Positions 6,046 to 6,509 of a stretch of 6,509 nucleotides of DNA are shown piece by piece. The stretch is from NCBI GenBank assembly GCA_017745135.1, contig JAGIAB010000178.1:1-6509 (forward strand). The letters are read 5' to 3'. Source of the DNA: Flavisolibacter sp. (GTDB taxonomy: Bacteria; Bacteroidota; Bacteroidia; Chitinophagales; Chitinophagaceae). A program made the translations under genes and the position numbers. The notes under the pieces were generated by a model. It worked only from the letters and a program-made list of their open reading frames with translations. It had not been told where the DNA came from and searched no databases. Each line of letters begins with the position of its first letter. The first letter of the stretch is position 1.

Positions 6046-6394
6046 TAAAATCTTTCCGTTTAATGTAGTACAGAAATAAAAAATAAAAAATCGGAACCGT
6101 GCTCAATAGCTGTAAAAAAACAATTCCCGACGTAAGTCCCATTGCATACAAAATAAGAATCAAAACAAAACCGACAATTAACTGCGCATCTTCAATGATA
6201 CATACGATGGTGAAGTACCGTGTGTAGTTTTTTGCGTAAGTAACATTCAATGAGCTGGTGATGTGAAAGCCATCCGTGACCACCAGTTTGGTTGGGTTCG
6301 TAGGCATATCAATCACCACCGGTTTATTTCTTACCAAAGGATAGATGGTATGTCCATTTACCACTACTCTTAATTTAAGAAGCCGCAGTAACAA
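6026..6394 (-). CDS. Small two-helix membrane protein of unknown function
   Basis: A 122-aa protein that I cannot assign to a named family. Residues 1-65 look beta-rich and soluble, with VVVNGHTIYPL (10-20), VVIDMPTNPTKLVVTDGFH (26-44) and N-glycan-like but bacterially irrelevant NVT (50-52). Two hydrophobic helices follow at about 71-88 and 91-110, with a short glycine-containing turn, and a basic tail KRKDFIKIQPV (112-122). The coherent domain layout and its position behind tpiA argue for a real gene. The start is uncertain: TTG at 6392-6394 is the first plausible codon, the frame stays open upstream without an ATG, and the first downstream ATG (residue 30) would remove much of the beta domain. 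The 44-nt gap from the tpiA stop suggests co-transcription. The 3' end overlaps the Kir gene tail-to-tail by 20 bp, leaving no room for a separate terminator between the convergent genes. Confidence 0.7.
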   Translation of the reverse strand: MLLRLLKLRVVVNGHTIYPLVRNKPVVIDMPTNPTKLVVTDGFHITSSLNVTYAKNYTRYFTIVCIIEDAQLIVGFVLILILYAMGLTSGIVFLQLLSTVPIFYFLFLYYIKRKDFIKIQPV

Positions 6395-6438
6395 TTGATT
6401 TTTTTGTAAAACAACGATCCTATGTTGCTGTGCAGGTT

Positions 6439-6509
6439 TTATTTTTTCAGTGCTTTTATGATCTCGATGAAGTCGCGGGCAGCCAGTGAAGCCCCGCCTA
6501 CCAAACCTC
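6439..6509 (-). CDS. tpiA: Triosephosphate isomerase, C-terminal fragment (cut by window edge)
   Basis: Triosephosphate isomerase interconverts dihydroxyacetone phosphate and glyceraldehyde 3-phosphate in glycolysis and gluconeogenesis. Only the last 22 codons and the TAA stop (6439-6441) are present; the gene begins beyond the right edge. The visible peptide starts G-L-V-G-G-A-S-L, the loop-8 phosphate-binding signature of this enzyme, and ends in the expected helix AARDFIEIIKALKK. The two bases before the first whole codon (GA) fit the preceding Gly of the usual DGGLVGGASL. No intrinsic terminator lies between this stop and the small membrane-protein gene 44 nt downstream. The fragment is short but the motif is highly specific. 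Confidence 0.88.
   Translation of the reverse strand, partial: GLVGGASLAARDFIEIIKALKK

Overview
The window looks like a chromosomal segment from a member of the Bacteroidota, most likely the Chitinophagaceae or a close relative. This is inferred from three things: the long-form Pta and AckA sequences, the absence of Shine-Dalgarno sequences at every start, and a TTTGC-type -7 box in front of pta. No sequence search was possible, so the placement is tentative.

Layout. (1) Positions 1-2270, minus strand: a pta-ackA operon, with complete phosphate acetyltransferase (712 aa) followed after 37 nt by the first 31 codons of acetate kinase, cut by the window edge. Together they interconvert acetyl-CoA and acetate with ATP formation or use. 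(2) Positions 2271-2504: a 234-bp spacer holding the probable pta promoter, a Crp/Fnr-type palindrome inside a nested dyad, and a weak terminator-like hairpin behind the upstream gene. (3) Positions 2505-4899, minus strand: a conspicuously AT-rich two-gene cassette. It encodes a radical SAM protein with a SPASM-like cysteine-rich C-terminus and, 1 nt downstream and starting with TTG, a 12-helix Wzx/MATE-like flippase. (4) Positions 4900-5073: a divergent intergenic region. (5) Positions 5074-6045, plus strand: a prokaryotic inward-rectifier (KirBac-type) potassium channel. (6) Positions 6026-6394, minus strand: a small two-helix membrane protein of unknown function whose 3' end overlaps the channel gene tail-to-tail by 20 bp. 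(7) Positions 6439-6509, minus strand: the last 22 codons of triosephosphate isomerase.

Central-metabolism genes (tpiA, pta, ackA) therefore flank a channel gene and an accessory cassette. The radical SAM plus flippase pair is the least ordinary part. It has no neighbouring glycosyltransferase or visible precursor peptide, its base composition differs from the flanks, and the radical SAM protein has lost most of the usual GGEP SAM-binding motif. What it modifies or moves cannot be told from the sequence. No tRNA, rRNA, insertion sequence or CRISPR array was seen.
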